Shown piece by piece: positions 26,416 through 34,733 of a stretch of 64,000 bases of DNA. The notes beneath the pieces are model-generated. The model was not told the origin of the DNA. It worked only from the letters and a program-made list of their open reading frames with translations, and ran no database searches. Each line of letters opens with the position of its first letter. Position 1 is the first letter of the stretch. Both the position numbers and the translations under genes were made by a program. The stretch is from NCBI RefSeq assembly GCF_002243515.1, contig NZ_CP022657.1:898001-962000 (forward strand), given 5' to 3'. This stretch comes from Tumebacillus algifaecis. GTDB lineage: Bacteria > Bacillota > Bacilli > Tumebacillales > Tumebacillaceae.

Positions 26416-26865
26416 GTGGACTACGACACCATCATTCCAGGCCGCCTGTACGGGGGCGGGAGGATCGATCAACAAGGCTGGCAAAAGCTGCGAACGCTTG
26501 GGGTCAGCGCCATCCTGAATGTTCGCCAAGCTGAAGACCAGATCCCCGCAGGCGGCCCGATCCCGATCGCGATGTACTGGTTTCGGTTGGGTGACAAAAG
26601 CAAACCAGCGCTGAGCGAACTCGTGCAAGCTGTGGAAACGGTCGTCTATTGGCTGGAGTGTGGGCGGATCGTTTATGTGCACGATGAGGAGGGGCGCAAT
26701 CGGCTCGGCTTTCTGCTCACCGCCATTTTGATGCGCCTGTACCGTTTGCCGTGGCAGAGCGCGCTGTCCAAAGCGCGGGAACGGCGTGGGGTGCTGGCAC
26801 CTCGCGCTCAGTTTCGGGAACTGCTCGCCGATTATCAACGCTACTTGCAGATTCCGAACGGTTGA
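26416..26865 (+). CDS. phosphatase-like protein with dead P-loop
   Basis: A 149-residue protein of the dual-specificity/tyrosine phosphatase fold: IIPGRLYGGGRIDQQGWQKLRTLGVSAILNVR is the usual N-terminus, followed by the P-loop VHDEEGRNR. The active signature is H-C-x5-R; here His89 and Arg96 remain but the nucleophilic cysteine is Asp90. It should therefore bind but not hydrolyse phospho-substrates. The GTG start is three bases after the aldehyde dehydrogenase stop with no strong ribosome site, implying translational coupling. Confidence 0.75.
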   Translation: MDYDTIIPGRLYGGGRIDQQGWQKLRTLGVSAILNVRQAEDQIPAGGPIPIAMYWFRLGDKSKPALSELVQAVETVVYWLECGRIVYVHDEEGRNRLGFLLTAILMRLYRLPWQSALSKARERRGVLAPRAQFRELLADYQRYLQIPNG

Positions 26866-26891
26866 CAGTTTGCTAGGTGCAGTGGTATTCT
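26862..26891 (+). promoter_or_regulatory. promoter of the SAM-riboswitch operon
   Basis: TTGACA (26862-26867), an 18-bp spacer and TATTCT (26886-26891). The -35 overlaps the stop codon of the preceding gene. Confidence 0.65.
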
Positions 26892-26913
26892 ATCTGCAAT
26901 CAAATACTTGAAA

Positions 26914-27036
26914 GCTCTTATCCAGAGAGGTGGAGGGACTGGCCCTTTGAAGCCTCGGCAACCTGTAGCGTTATGCTACCAATAGGTGCCAATTCCAGCA
27001 AGACTGCACAGGAGGTGCGGTTTGGCAGATAAGAGA
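26914..27036 (+). ncRNA. SAM-I (S-box) riboswitch
   Basis: P1 pairs CTCTTATC (26915-26922) with GATAAGAG (27028-27035). Conserved parts seen in order are CAGAGAGGTGGAGGGA, TGAAGCCTCGGCAACC, GGTGCCAATTCCAGCAA and the closing GGCAGATAAG. High SAM should favour the terminator at 27064-27098 and shut the methionine-synthesis gene that follows. Confidence 0.97.
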
Positions 27037-27063
27037 GGTTCGCAGTTTTTCGTATGCGTATAC

Positions 27064-27098
27064 AACGCCTCTTCTAATGCCAAGGAAGAGGCGTTTTC
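27064..27098 (+). terminator. riboswitch-controlled terminator
   Basis: ACGCCTCTTC pairs with GAAGAGGCGT, followed by TTTTCTTT, between the SAM-I aptamer and the GTG start. Confidence 0.92.
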
Positions 27099-27170
27099 TT
27101 TATCTGCTGGGACTTTATTCCGTTATCGCAGTACCATGACAGAACTCTGAGCGGAAAGGGAGGATACAGG

Positions 27171-29060
27171 GTGAGCAGTCAGCATGAATTGTTTCGGCAG
27201 AAAATTGGCACAGAGGTGTTGATCGGCGACGGTGCGATGGCGACGTGGCTGTATCAACAGGGTCATGCGGTCGGCTCTTCAACGGAAGAGCTGTGTTTGA
27301 AAAATCAGGAATGGGTGCGCGAGGCTCATCTCGCCTATCTGCACGCAGGTGCGCAAGTGATCGAAACCAACTCCTATGCGGCGAATCGTGAAGCGCTGGC
27401 CCGCTACGGGCTGGAGCGCAAGACGACGCGGATCAACCGTGCCGCTGTGCAACTGGCGCGGCAGGCGGTGGAAATGGCCGAAGCGGACGCTTTTGTCGTC
27501 GGCAGCATCGGTTCGATCGCGGCGGCCCGCGTGATGACCAGCAATGTCGAAGAGTTCCGCGACATTTTTGAAGAACAGGCAGTCGCACTGTTGCACGAAG
27601 GTGTGGACGGCTTGATCTTGGAGACGTTTTTCGATCTGGAAGAACTGCTGTTGGCGCTCGATGTTGTGCGCCCCTTGGTCGCTACATCGGGTGTGCCGAT
27701 CATCGCCCAGTGCTCTTTGCTCGACGTGGAGCGCACTCGGGACGGTTATCTGCTCAGCGATGCGTTTTATCAATTGAAAGAAGCAGGGGCAGATATGGTC
27801 GGCCTCAATTGCCGCCTCGGGCCTGCTGAAGTTTTGCGGGCGATGGAAAAAGCGGTGGTGCCAGCAGGACTTAGCTTGTCGGCTTTCCCGAACGCAGGCC
27901 GCCCAGCGATCATCGACGGAGAGTTTGCCTACAAGCCGAACTATCAGTATTTTGGCGACAACGCCATCAAACTGTGGGAACAGGGCGTTTCGTTGATCGG
28001 CGGTTGTTGTGGCACGACTCCTGAGCACATTCAAGCGATCGCCGGGGCGGTGGCCGGGCTGAAACGGCTGCCTCGCATCAACCCGGAACATACGCCGCGC
28101 ATCGAAGTGTTCGAGCGAGAAGTGGTGCGCTTTCAGCAAAGCGAGCAGCCGACCATCGTCGAGCTCGCGGAGAAACGCCACACGGTCATCGTCGAATTTG
28201 ACTCGCCGCGCGACCTGAACGTGGAGCGTTACGTCGAAGGAGCACATGAACTGTATAAGGCGGGGGCGGATGCGATCACCATCGCTGACAACTCGCTGGC
28301 CACGACGAGGATGAGCAACATGGCGCTGGGTTCGATCATCAAGCGCGAGTTGGGCATCGAGCCGGTCGTACACGTCGCCTGCCGCGACCGCAATCTGATC
28401 GGTCAGCAGTCGCATCTGATGGGGTTGCATGCGCTCGGGATCAACCAGATTCTCGTCATCACGGGCGACCCGGCCCGCGTCGGTGATCTGCCGGGGGCGA
28501 GCACCGTGTTCGATATGTCGTCCTTCGATCTGATCCGCATGGTCAAACAGCTCAACCAAGGCATCGCCTTCTCGGGACGCCCGATGAACAACCAAGCGCG
28601 CTTTGTCTGCGGCGCGGCGTTCAACCCGCACGTGCGCAACCTCGAAGCGGCGGTGGCCCGCTTAGAGCGCAAAGTGGATGCGGGGGCCGACTACATCATG
28701 ACCCAGCCGGTCTACGATGTCGAGACGATGCTGGCGATCAGAGAAGCGACGGCGCATCTGAAAGTGCCGATCTTCATCGGTATCATGCCGCTGACCTCGA
28801 CGCGCAACGCAGAGTTTTTGCATAACGAAGTGCCGGGGATCAAGATCTCGCAACAGTCACGCGAGCGCATCAAAAAATTTGAGGGTGCGGCGGCACGGGC
28901 AGAAGGTGTCGAGATGTGCAAAGAGCTGCTCGACGAAGCGGTCAAATCTTATAATGGAATCTATCTGATCACGCCGTTTTCCTATTTTGAGATGACGGTA
29001 GAACTGACCAAACACGTCCGTGAAATCACACAGGTCAGTTCGCGTGCAAGCAACTTCTAA
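27171..29060 (+). CDS. yitJ: bifunctional homocysteine S-methyltransferase / methylenetetrahydrofolate reductase
   Basis: A 629-residue two-domain enzyme of methionine synthesis. Residues 1-300 are the homocysteine methyltransferase barrel with zinc cysteines in GLNCRLG and IGGCCGTTPEH. Residues about 325-620 are the MetF-type flavoprotein (EFDSPRDLNVERYVEGA, HVACRDRN, ITGDPAR, ADYIMTQPVYD). The GTG start follows GGGAGGA. SAM-I control and architecture match B. subtilis YitJ. The downstream monooxygenase gene is co-directional with a five-base gap. Confidence 0.95.
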   Translation: MSSQHELFRQKIGTEVLIGDGAMATWLYQQGHAVGSSTEELCLKNQEWVREAHLAYLHAGAQVIETNSYAANREALARYGLERKTTRINRAAVQLARQAVEMAEADAFVVGSIGSIAAARVMTSNVEEFRDIFEEQAVALLHEGVDGLILETFFDLEELLLALDVVRPLVATSGVPIIAQCSLLDVERTRDGYLLSDAFYQLKEAGADMVGLNCRLGPAEVLRAMEKAVVPAGLSLSAFPNAGRPAIIDGEFAYKPNYQYFGDNAIKLWEQGVSLIGGCCGTTPEHIQAIAGAVAGLKRLPRINPEHTPRIEVFEREVVRFQQSEQPTIVELAEKRHTVIVEFDSPRDLNVERYVEGAHELYKAGADAITIADNSLATTRMSNMALGSIIKRELGIEPVVHVACRDRNLIGQQSHLMGLHALGINQILVITGDPARVGDLPGASTVFDMSSFDLIRMVKQLNQGIAFSGRPMNNQARFVCGAAFNPHVRNLEAAVARLERKVDAGADYIMTQPVYDVETMLAIREATAHLKVPIFIGIMPLTSTRNAEFLHNEVPGIKISQQSRERIKKFEGAAARAEGVEMCKELLDEAVKSYNGIYLITPFSYFEMTVELTKHVREITQVSSRASNF

Positions 29061-29074
29061 GGGAGATGACGGGA

Positions 29075-30109
29075 ATGAATTTCGGGTTTTGGCTGCCGCT
29101 CTTTGGGGGCTGGCTGCGCAATGTGGAACATGAAAACATGCCACCGACCTTTGACTATGCGAAAACGGTGATTCAAGCGGCGGAACGTTGGGGATACAGC
29201 ACGACGTTGATCGCCGAGCTGTATCTGAACGACATCAAAGGCCCGGAGCAAGACGTGCTGGAAGCGTGGAGCACCGCGGCGGCGCTTGCGGCGGTGACCG
29301 AAAAGATCGAGATCATGACGGCGATCCGCCCAGGCTATCACAACCCGGCTGTGGCGGCCAAGATGGCGGCGAACATCGACCAGATCTCCGGCGGTCGCTT
29401 CACGTTGAACATCGTCTCGGCGTGGTGGGCAGAAGAAGCGCGCCAGTATGGCGGCCATTTTGCCGAGCATGATGAGCGCTACGAGCGCACGCAGGAGTTT
29501 GTGGACGTGTTAAAAGGCATGTGGACGCAGGATTCCTTTTCCTACAAAGGGCGGTTCTACAACCTCGAAGACGCCAAACTGTCTCCCAAACCGCTTCAGC
29601 GTCCCAACCCGATTTTGTATGCGGGCGGGGAGAGCGAGCGCGGCAAAAAGCTGATCGCGGAGCACTGTGATGCGTACGTGATGCACGGCGGTACGCCGGA
29701 GGAAGTGAAGAAGAAAATCGACGATATGAAAGCGCGCCGTGCAGAAGCGGGACTTGAGCCGTTCCAATCGTTTGGCATGGCCGCCTATGTGATCTGCCGC
29801 GACACGGAAGAAGAAGCACAAGCGGAGCTTACGCGGATCACCACGGTCAGCGAAGATGCGATGAAAGGATACGCAGGCTTTGGCGACTTCGTGAACAAGT
29901 CTCAGCTTGAGCAAAAACTGACCCTGCAAGATTACAGCGTTTCCAACCGCGGGTTGCGACCGAACCTCGTCGGCACGCCGGAGCAGATCTCCGCACGCGT
30001 CAAAGAGTATGAGGAAGCGGGCGTCAATCTGCTGCTCCTGCAATTCTCTCCACAGCTGGAGGAGATGGAGCGCTTTGCTCGTGATGTGATGCCGCGATTC
30101 CAATCGTAA
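29075..30109 (+). CDS. luciferase-like FMNH2-dependent monooxygenase (SsuD-type)
   Basis: 345 residues from ATG 29075 (GGGAG nine bases upstream; ATG 29066 is too close). NFGFWLPLFGGWLRN, TTLIAELYLND, AIRPGYHNPAVAAKMAANIDQISGGRF and NIVSAWWAEEARQYGG are hallmarks of the alkanesulfonate/dimethylsulfone monooxygenase group. It lies five bases after yitJ and so falls under the SAM riboswitch, which fits a role in releasing sulfite or sulfide from organosulfur compounds. The substrate and flavin reductase partner are not visible. Confidence 0.88.
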   Translation: MNFGFWLPLFGGWLRNVEHENMPPTFDYAKTVIQAAERWGYSTTLIAELYLNDIKGPEQDVLEAWSTAAALAAVTEKIEIMTAIRPGYHNPAVAAKMAANIDQISGGRFTLNIVSAWWAEEARQYGGHFAEHDERYERTQEFVDVLKGMWTQDSFSYKGRFYNLEDAKLSPKPLQRPNPILYAGGESERGKKLIAEHCDAYVMHGGTPEEVKKKIDDMKARRAEAGLEPFQSFGMAAYVICRDTEEEAQAELTRITTVSEDAMKGYAGFGDFVNKSQLEQKLTLQDYSVSNRGLRPNLVGTPEQISARVKEYEEAGVNLLLLQFSPQLEEMERFARDVMPRFQS

Positions 30110-30117
30110 ATCTGGAC

Positions 30118-30156
30118 AACACCGCCGATTCTTGGTGATTTGGTGGTGTTTTTTTA
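30118..30156 (+). terminator. terminator of the SAM-riboswitch operon
   Basis: AACACC...GGTGTT with additional inner pairing, then seven T. Confidence 0.85.
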
Positions 30157-30193
30157 TGCATAATTATCGTACAATGAATCCAATCTTAAAATA

Positions 30194-31315
30194 ATGAGGA
30201 AAGAGGGGCGAAAATTGGGTCTCACGTTTCTCAGCAGTCTGTTTGTCAACATGAGTATCATGATCTCGATGATCTTTCTGGCCGGGTCTGCGGCGATCGT
30301 GCGCAGGCACAAGCCATTTGACGTCCATGCATCCAAGCTGAGCCAAGTGATCACAGGTGGGGTCGCTGGTGGAATCGGTGTGCTGCTCATGGTTTACTCG
30401 GTGCAGATGCCTCCGATCATCATCGATTTGCGACAAATTCCCGTGGTGCTGACCGCGCTGTGGGGCCGACCACTTTCAGCCATCATTGCCGCCTCGATTA
30501 TCACGATTTATCGGTTGACGATGTACTCATTCAATGAAGCGTCGATTTGGGCCTGTGCAGGGTTGTTTATCATCTTGACCTTCACTTTTCTGCTTCGCAA
30601 AACGAAACTGTCCATGCTGCAAATTGGGCTCTTCGCGAACCTATTTGGAGTCCTCTATATTTCGGCGCACATGTACTATTTTGTAGCCGATCATTCGATC
30701 TACTGGAGTGTTATCATGCCGGGCTACTGGATCGCCTCTTGGTCAGCCTTTCTGATCGCGGGCGTTCTGATCCTCTTTCTCCGCAGGGTGTATACATCTT
30801 TTTCGCACTTGGAAGAGACGGCCAGCATCGATTTTCTCACTGGCTTACATAATGCGCGTTCCTTTGACAAGGTGATCAATGCTTCGGTGCATAAGGCGCA
30901 GGAGCAGAACGAACCGTTGGCGCTCCTCTTGATCGACATCGATTTCTTCAAACGCACCAACGATACATACGGTCACCCCGCCGGAGATGCCGTCCTCGCT
31001 CAACTGGGCCAAGTCTTGGCGGAGACCTGCCGGGCGGTAGATACGATCTCCCGCAACGGGGGAGAAGAGTTTAGCGTGATCCTGCCGGGATGCGCGCTGG
31101 AAGATGCGACCCAAACGGCGGAACGAATCCGCAAAGCGGTGGAGGAGCGGGCGTTTGTTTTGCCGGATAACAGCCAGATCAACATCACCGTCTCGGTCGG
31201 TGTGTCATTGCTCGCTGGGACAGGCATGACGACCGAACAGCTCATCAAACAGGCTGACGATGCGCTCTACCACGCGAAGAAATCCGGACGGAATCAAGTT
31301 CAGGTGATGGCGTAG
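30194..31315 (+). CDS. membrane diguanylate cyclase (GGDEF)
   Basis: Makes cyclic di-GMP from two GTP. 373 residues: a membrane part of six or seven helices to about residue 205 of the 5TM-5TMR_LYT sensor type, with DLRQIPVVLTALWGRPLSAIIA, then a GGDEF domain. The active loop reads R-N-G-G-E-E-F, which is competent, with IDIDFFKRTNDTYGH for metal and GTP binding. No RxxD inhibitory site is obvious upstream of the loop. Monocistronic. Confidence 0.92.
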   Translation: MRKEGRKLGLTFLSSLFVNMSIMISMIFLAGSAAIVRRHKPFDVHASKLSQVITGGVAGGIGVLLMVYSVQMPPIIIDLRQIPVVLTALWGRPLSAIIAASIITIYRLTMYSFNEASIWACAGLFIILTFTFLLRKTKLSMLQIGLFANLFGVLYISAHMYYFVADHSIYWSVIMPGYWIASWSAFLIAGVLILFLRRVYTSFSHLEETASIDFLTGLHNARSFDKVINASVHKAQEQNEPLALLLIDIDFFKRTNDTYGHPAGDAVLAQLGQVLAETCRAVDTISRNGGEEFSVILPGCALEDATQTAERIRKAVEERAFVLPDNSQINITVSVGVSLLAGTGMTTEQLIKQADDALYHAKKSGRNQVQVMA

Positions 31316-31333
31316 AAGTAAACTACCTTCATA

Positions 31334-31379
31334 AAAAATGCCCCTTCTAAGTTGTGTGTGGCTTAGGAGGGGCATTTTT
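31334..31379 (+). terminator. terminator after the GGDEF gene
   Basis: A long stem AAAAATGCCCCTTCTAA/TTAGGAGGGGCATTTTT. Confidence 0.93.
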
Positions 31380-31496
31380 GTTTCTGTTATTTGATTGGGT
31401 GGATAAATTTTTCATTTCGTATTATTGACTTAATATCATTCATCATGTAGTATTTTAAATACCGACTAGTTGGAATTTAAAAAAGAGGTGTTGTGG

Positions 31497-32042
31497 GTGA
31501 GCTTCCTAAAAACTACAGGTATGGCCTTAGCGCTGACGGGTATCTTCACAACGAGTGCATTGGCGTCAGGTTCAGTACAAGATGCAATTCCAGGAGATGG
31601 TGGTTCTTTTAATTTTATTAATGGGGACATCATCGTAACAGACATCAATCGATTGAAGGACTTCAACTATGGTCATGCAGCGATCGTCTACAATGGTAAA
31701 ACAGCAGAAGCGTGGCCGAATGGTGATGGAGGTTTGCAAAATAAACCTTTGTCTAGCTGGACATCGTTAAGCCGCTATGCTGTTCTTCGCCCGAAGTCGG
31801 GTGGCTCGTCTGCTGCTATTTGGGCGCAGTCAGAAGTTGACCGACATTCCATGAATTATTTGATTACTGCAAACCTGTATGACAAGACCAATACATACTG
31901 CAGTAAGTTTGTCTGGCAGTCCTTTTATTACGGAGCAGGTATTACCTTGAATTCAACGGGAGGGATGGTAACGCCACAAACTTTGTATAACAATACAACA
32001 CAATTCACACGTGTTTATAATACGATTGGAACTTGGCAATAG
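31497..32042 (+). CDS. secreted NlpC/P60-like (YycO-type) amidase/peptidase
   Basis: 181 residues from GTG 31497, six bases after GAGGTG. The signal peptide ends near TSALASG. The core resembles permuted papain-fold enzymes: G-D-I-I-V-T-D with a following YGHAAIVYNG (His) and a later YCSKFVWQSFYYG (Cys nucleophile). Probably exported and acting on the wall or on a lipid/amide bond. It sits in an AT-rich stretch with the following small membrane gene. Confidence 0.75.
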   Translation: MSFLKTTGMALALTGIFTTSALASGSVQDAIPGDGGSFNFINGDIIVTDINRLKDFNYGHAAIVYNGKTAEAWPNGDGGLQNKPLSSWTSLSRYAVLRPKSGGSSAAIWAQSEVDRHSMNYLITANLYDKTNTYCSKFVWQSFYYGAGITLNSTGGMVTPQTLYNNTTQFTRVYNTIGTWQ

Positions 32043-32133
32043 GATACGAATCCATAGGAAAAAGAGAGCTGATGTGCTCTCTATTTCCTTATTTTCTGTA
32101 TTTTCTATTAGGTACTATTAAGGGGGAGATCGA

Positions 32134-32370
32134 TTGAAAACGAGGTTTTCTGTCCTGACTATTATCTTGCTCGCGATCCCAGGCGCTGTCTGTTACTTTG
32201 TGGCTGGGATCTATGGTAGCGCGTACATGAATATCAAGCCAGAAGCAAGTGAATGGGAGAAAATGCTCTACGCTTTGCAAAACTCATATGCGGCTTGGTT
32301 GTTCGTGGTAATTTTGCTGATTATGGTCGGTATAGTGATCTATGAAATAAAGAAGAGAATGGCACGATAG
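32134..32370 (+). CDS. small membrane protein (78 aa)
   Basis: TTG start after AGGGGGAG. Two hydrophobic segments (residues 6-29 and 53-70) flank a polar region (NIKPEASEWEKMLYALQ). The end is KKRMAR. No family recognised. It lies between the secreted amidase gene and the TetR gene, all co-directional. Confidence 0.65.
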   Translation: MKTRFSVLTIILLAIPGAVCYFVAGIYGSAYMNIKPEASEWEKMLYALQNSYAAWLFVVILLIMVGIVIYEIKKRMAR

Positions 32371-32400
32371 CTCAATGTAGGGGACAAGGGGGCATGTAAC

Positions 32401-32994
32401 ATGGTGACAAAACATGAAATTCGAACGACTCAGACCATCGAGAAACTAAAGCAAGCTGCCTTTGAATTATTTGCACAAAAAGGGTATACCGCGACGACCA
32501 TAGACGACATCACAAAAGCGGCAGGTTATTCGAAAGGAGGCTATTACTCACACTTCAATAATAAAGAAGAAATCTTCCTTCTGATTATGGAAGAGCGCAT
32601 GATTGAGCAACATCAGAGAATTGCTCAATCTTTCCAGAATCGTTCCGTTCCATCGGAGGATGTTGAGCAGTTGTTACATGAACTTTTCCAATACATTTTT
32701 GAGATGGCGCGAGATCAATACTGGGTCCCTATGTTTATTGAGTTCATCGCCAATAGCAATCGATCGGAAAAAGTCAGAGATGGATTGACTCAGATGTATA
32801 TGAATTGGCGTCAAGTCATCGCGCAACTCTTACACGACCTCGCCGCGAAAAATTTGATTCGTCCTCGACTTCCAATCGAGGTGCTAGCTACAACCATCGT
32901 CGCGATCTTTGATGGCTATAACCTGCAATCCCATATCGATGGCACGGTTGATCCTACTCAGCAGTTCATCGTGGTGCGGGATTTGTTATTTTAA
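32401..32994 (+). CDS. TetR-family transcriptional regulator
   Basis: A 197-residue repressor-type protein. The helix-turn-helix is at about residues 14-60 (AAFELFAQKGYTATTIDDITKAAGYSKGGYYSHFNNKEEIF). The C-terminal ligand domain is of the TetR_C_6/BetI-like type. The start is close to AAGGGGGCATG. No adjacent transporter gene; the target may be its own upstream small membrane gene. Confidence 0.9.
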   Translation: MVTKHEIRTTQTIEKLKQAAFELFAQKGYTATTIDDITKAAGYSKGGYYSHFNNKEEIFLLIMEERMIEQHQRIAQSFQNRSVPSEDVEQLLHELFQYIFEMARDQYWVPMFIEFIANSNRSEKVRDGLTQMYMNWRQVIAQLLHDLAAKNLIRPRLPIEVLATTIVAIFDGYNLQSHIDGTVDPTQQFIVVRDLLF

Positions 32995-33006
32995 TGGTCG
33001 CAAGCA

Positions 33007-33046
33007 AAAGAAACCACCTACTCCAAGCGGGGTAGGTGGTTTCTGC
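33007..33046. terminator. bidirectional terminator between tetR and the peptide gene
   Basis: AGAAACCACCTAC/GTAGGTGGTTTCT stem. On the minus strand it follows the peptide gene stop (33048) by two bases. Confidence 0.88.
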
Positions 33047-33047
33047 T

Positions 33048-33170
33048 TTATCTGTTGGATATTACAAGTGGACCAATTGGTGGATCAATTGCTTGTTGGT
33101 GCATCTGAATCGAAGAAATCGTTCCAAACAACGCGACTGCAAACAAGAGAATACATACCATTTTTTTCAT
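33048..33170 (-). CDS. secreted signalling-peptide precursor (Phr/NprX-like, 40 aa)
   Basis: MKK plus a hydrophobic core (residues 4-20) forms a signal peptide; the tail is QMHQQAIDPPIGPLVISNR. The ATG overlaps the TGA of the upstream XRE-TPR regulator gene (ATGA at 33167-33170), with GGAAGGAGAG as ribosome site, so synthesis is coupled. This is the classic layout of RRNPP regulator and peptide genes. The mature signal is probably cut from the C-terminal tail. No database support was available. Confidence 0.7.
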   Translation of the reverse strand: MKKMVCILLFAVALFGTISSIQMHQQAIDPPIGPLVISNR

Positions 33171-34489
33171 ATGATGCTTTCTCTCCTTCCGCTTATACTT
33201 TGTAGCAACAAGTTGCTTTTTCGCTCCAAGACAAAAGCTTGCTTATAGTCGTCAAGGGCAGTGTAAGCGTCGCATGCAATCTGTAACGTTTGAACTTGTT
33301 CAGCTACTAGTCCGATTGTATCAAACATAGAGGCAGATTTTAATGCATATCGGATCGAGTCTTCGAAATTATTAGAAAGAAGATGATAGCGAGCAAAGAC
33401 TTGATTGAAAAAACCTACCTCTTGTGAGGCTCCAAGTTCAAACATACGAATAAGTTCCTCACCTACAGCAAGAACATGGGCGGCATCACCGAAATTTTTT
33501 GTTTGTAAATGAATATCTGCAATCTTTGCGTGAACTAATACCACAGATTGAAAGTCTTTTTCTTTTTCGAAAGCCGAGATACATTCCTGAAGCTGTTCTA
33601 ACGCAAGACTTGGGTGTTCTTTTGCTGTTATGGTAGACGCAATGGTGCGCTGGACAGTGAAAGCAGCTTTTCGAAAATTGAGGGCGTTAAAAAGACCTTT
33701 TGCATGACTCAAATGATCGGCTGCGAGGCTGTAATTTCGCATATTTTTGTAGGTAATTCCTTGTGCAAAGATTGTAGCCGCTACTTTATAAATATCGTCA
33801 TGGTTCTTGAAATAATCGTACGCCCGATCTAAAAAATAGATCGATTCATTAGAGTGGCCGATAATTTGGAGTGTAATACCTACGTTATAGGAGATACGTG
33901 CTGCTAAGGCATCAACTGTCCCGAAGCGAAATGTGTAATCATATGCTTTTCGATAATTATAGTTTGCATTTGTGAAATTCTGAATTCCATAATACACATT
34001 CCCAATCGTATACCGAATCAAGGCCAGCACATGAGCATCATCATAATTCACTGCTTCCAATTCTTCTGCGAGCGGCAACAGAACTTCGAGTGCCTCATCA
34101 TACCGCCCCTGCTGGTAAAAACACTCCCCAAGCTCCACCGTCAGTTCAATGGACTCCACCTGTGACAGATCGGTTCTTTCCCGCAAGAGATACAACAGCG
34201 GTTCTGCTTCTGCCGCCTGCTTCGTCTCCAAGTAGACTTTGATCAACTTTTGCTGACAAGCTTTCTCCATTTGTTCAACTTCATCTTCAACTAGTTCATG
34301 CAAAGCAACTTGAAGCTTCCGGGCCAAATGCTGTAAAAGTTCCACCGATGCCGTATTACGATCCCGCTCGATCTGGCTGATCATCGAGACCGTCACAAAA
34401 CCGTCCGCCAACTCACTTTGGGTCATGCCCTTCTCCAATCGCAGCCGCTTTACCTTCTGACCAATCGTCTCGATCAACCCAGAATCCAC
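33167..34489 (-). CDS. XRE-TPR (RRNPP-like) transcriptional regulator with cognate peptide gene
   Basis: An N-terminal XRE helix-turn-helix (IGQKVKRLRLEKGMTQSELADGFVTVSMISQIERDRN) is followed by tetratricopeptide repeats to the end. 440 residues from GTG 34489 (GGAGG nine bases before); a longer frame reaches 34651 but lacks a site. The domain pair and length match peptide-sensing regulators of the NprR/PlcR/Rap group. The downstream overlapping peptide gene is the presumed ligand source. It is divergent from a second XRE-TPR gene at 34734. Confidence 0.85.
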   Translation of the reverse strand: MDSGLIETIGQKVKRLRLEKGMTQSELADGFVTVSMISQIERDRNTASVELLQHLARKLQVALHELVEDEVEQMEKACQQKLIKVYLETKQAAEAEPLLYLLRERTDLSQVESIELTVELGECFYQQGRYDEALEVLLPLAEELEAVNYDDAHVLALIRYTIGNVYYGIQNFTNANYNYRKAYDYTFRFGTVDALAARISYNVGITLQIIGHSNESIYFLDRAYDYFKNHDDIYKVAATIFAQGITYKNMRNYSLAADHLSHAKGLFNALNFRKAAFTVQRTIASTITAKEHPSLALEQLQECISAFEKEKDFQSVVLVHAKIADIHLQTKNFGDAAHVLAVGEELIRMFELGASQEVGFFNQVFARYHLLSNNFEDSIRYALKSASMFDTIGLVAEQVQTLQIACDAYTALDDYKQAFVLERKSNLLLQSISGRRESII

Positions 34490-34733
34490 AGCACTCAACC
34501 TCCGTTTCTCCACTTGCAGTAGATCTAGTATATACCACACTATAAACAATTGGGATATATAAACTAAATACTTCCTCACCAATCCGTTATATTTTTCACA
34601 GTTACCAATTTCAAAGTTCACCTCATTAATTGTTGTGTCCACGCAGATCAATTTCCTATACTGATTTTAGTAAAAATTGACACTCATATTTGTGCAAGTC
34701 ACTTACTAACCAATCAGACAGGAGTGAAAGAAT
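34490..34733. promoter_or_regulatory. divergent AT-rich control region between two XRE-TPR genes
   Basis: 244 bp, clearly AT-rich, between two divergent regulator genes, so it must hold both promoters. TATACT-like elements occur near 34530 on the minus strand, but spacing to a -35 is poor and I cannot fix the promoters. Confidence 0.4.

Noticed and set aside
31497-34489. A prophage or integrative element covering the AT-rich 31.4-34.6 kb stretch
   Set aside because: No integrase, attachment repeats or phage structural genes were seen.
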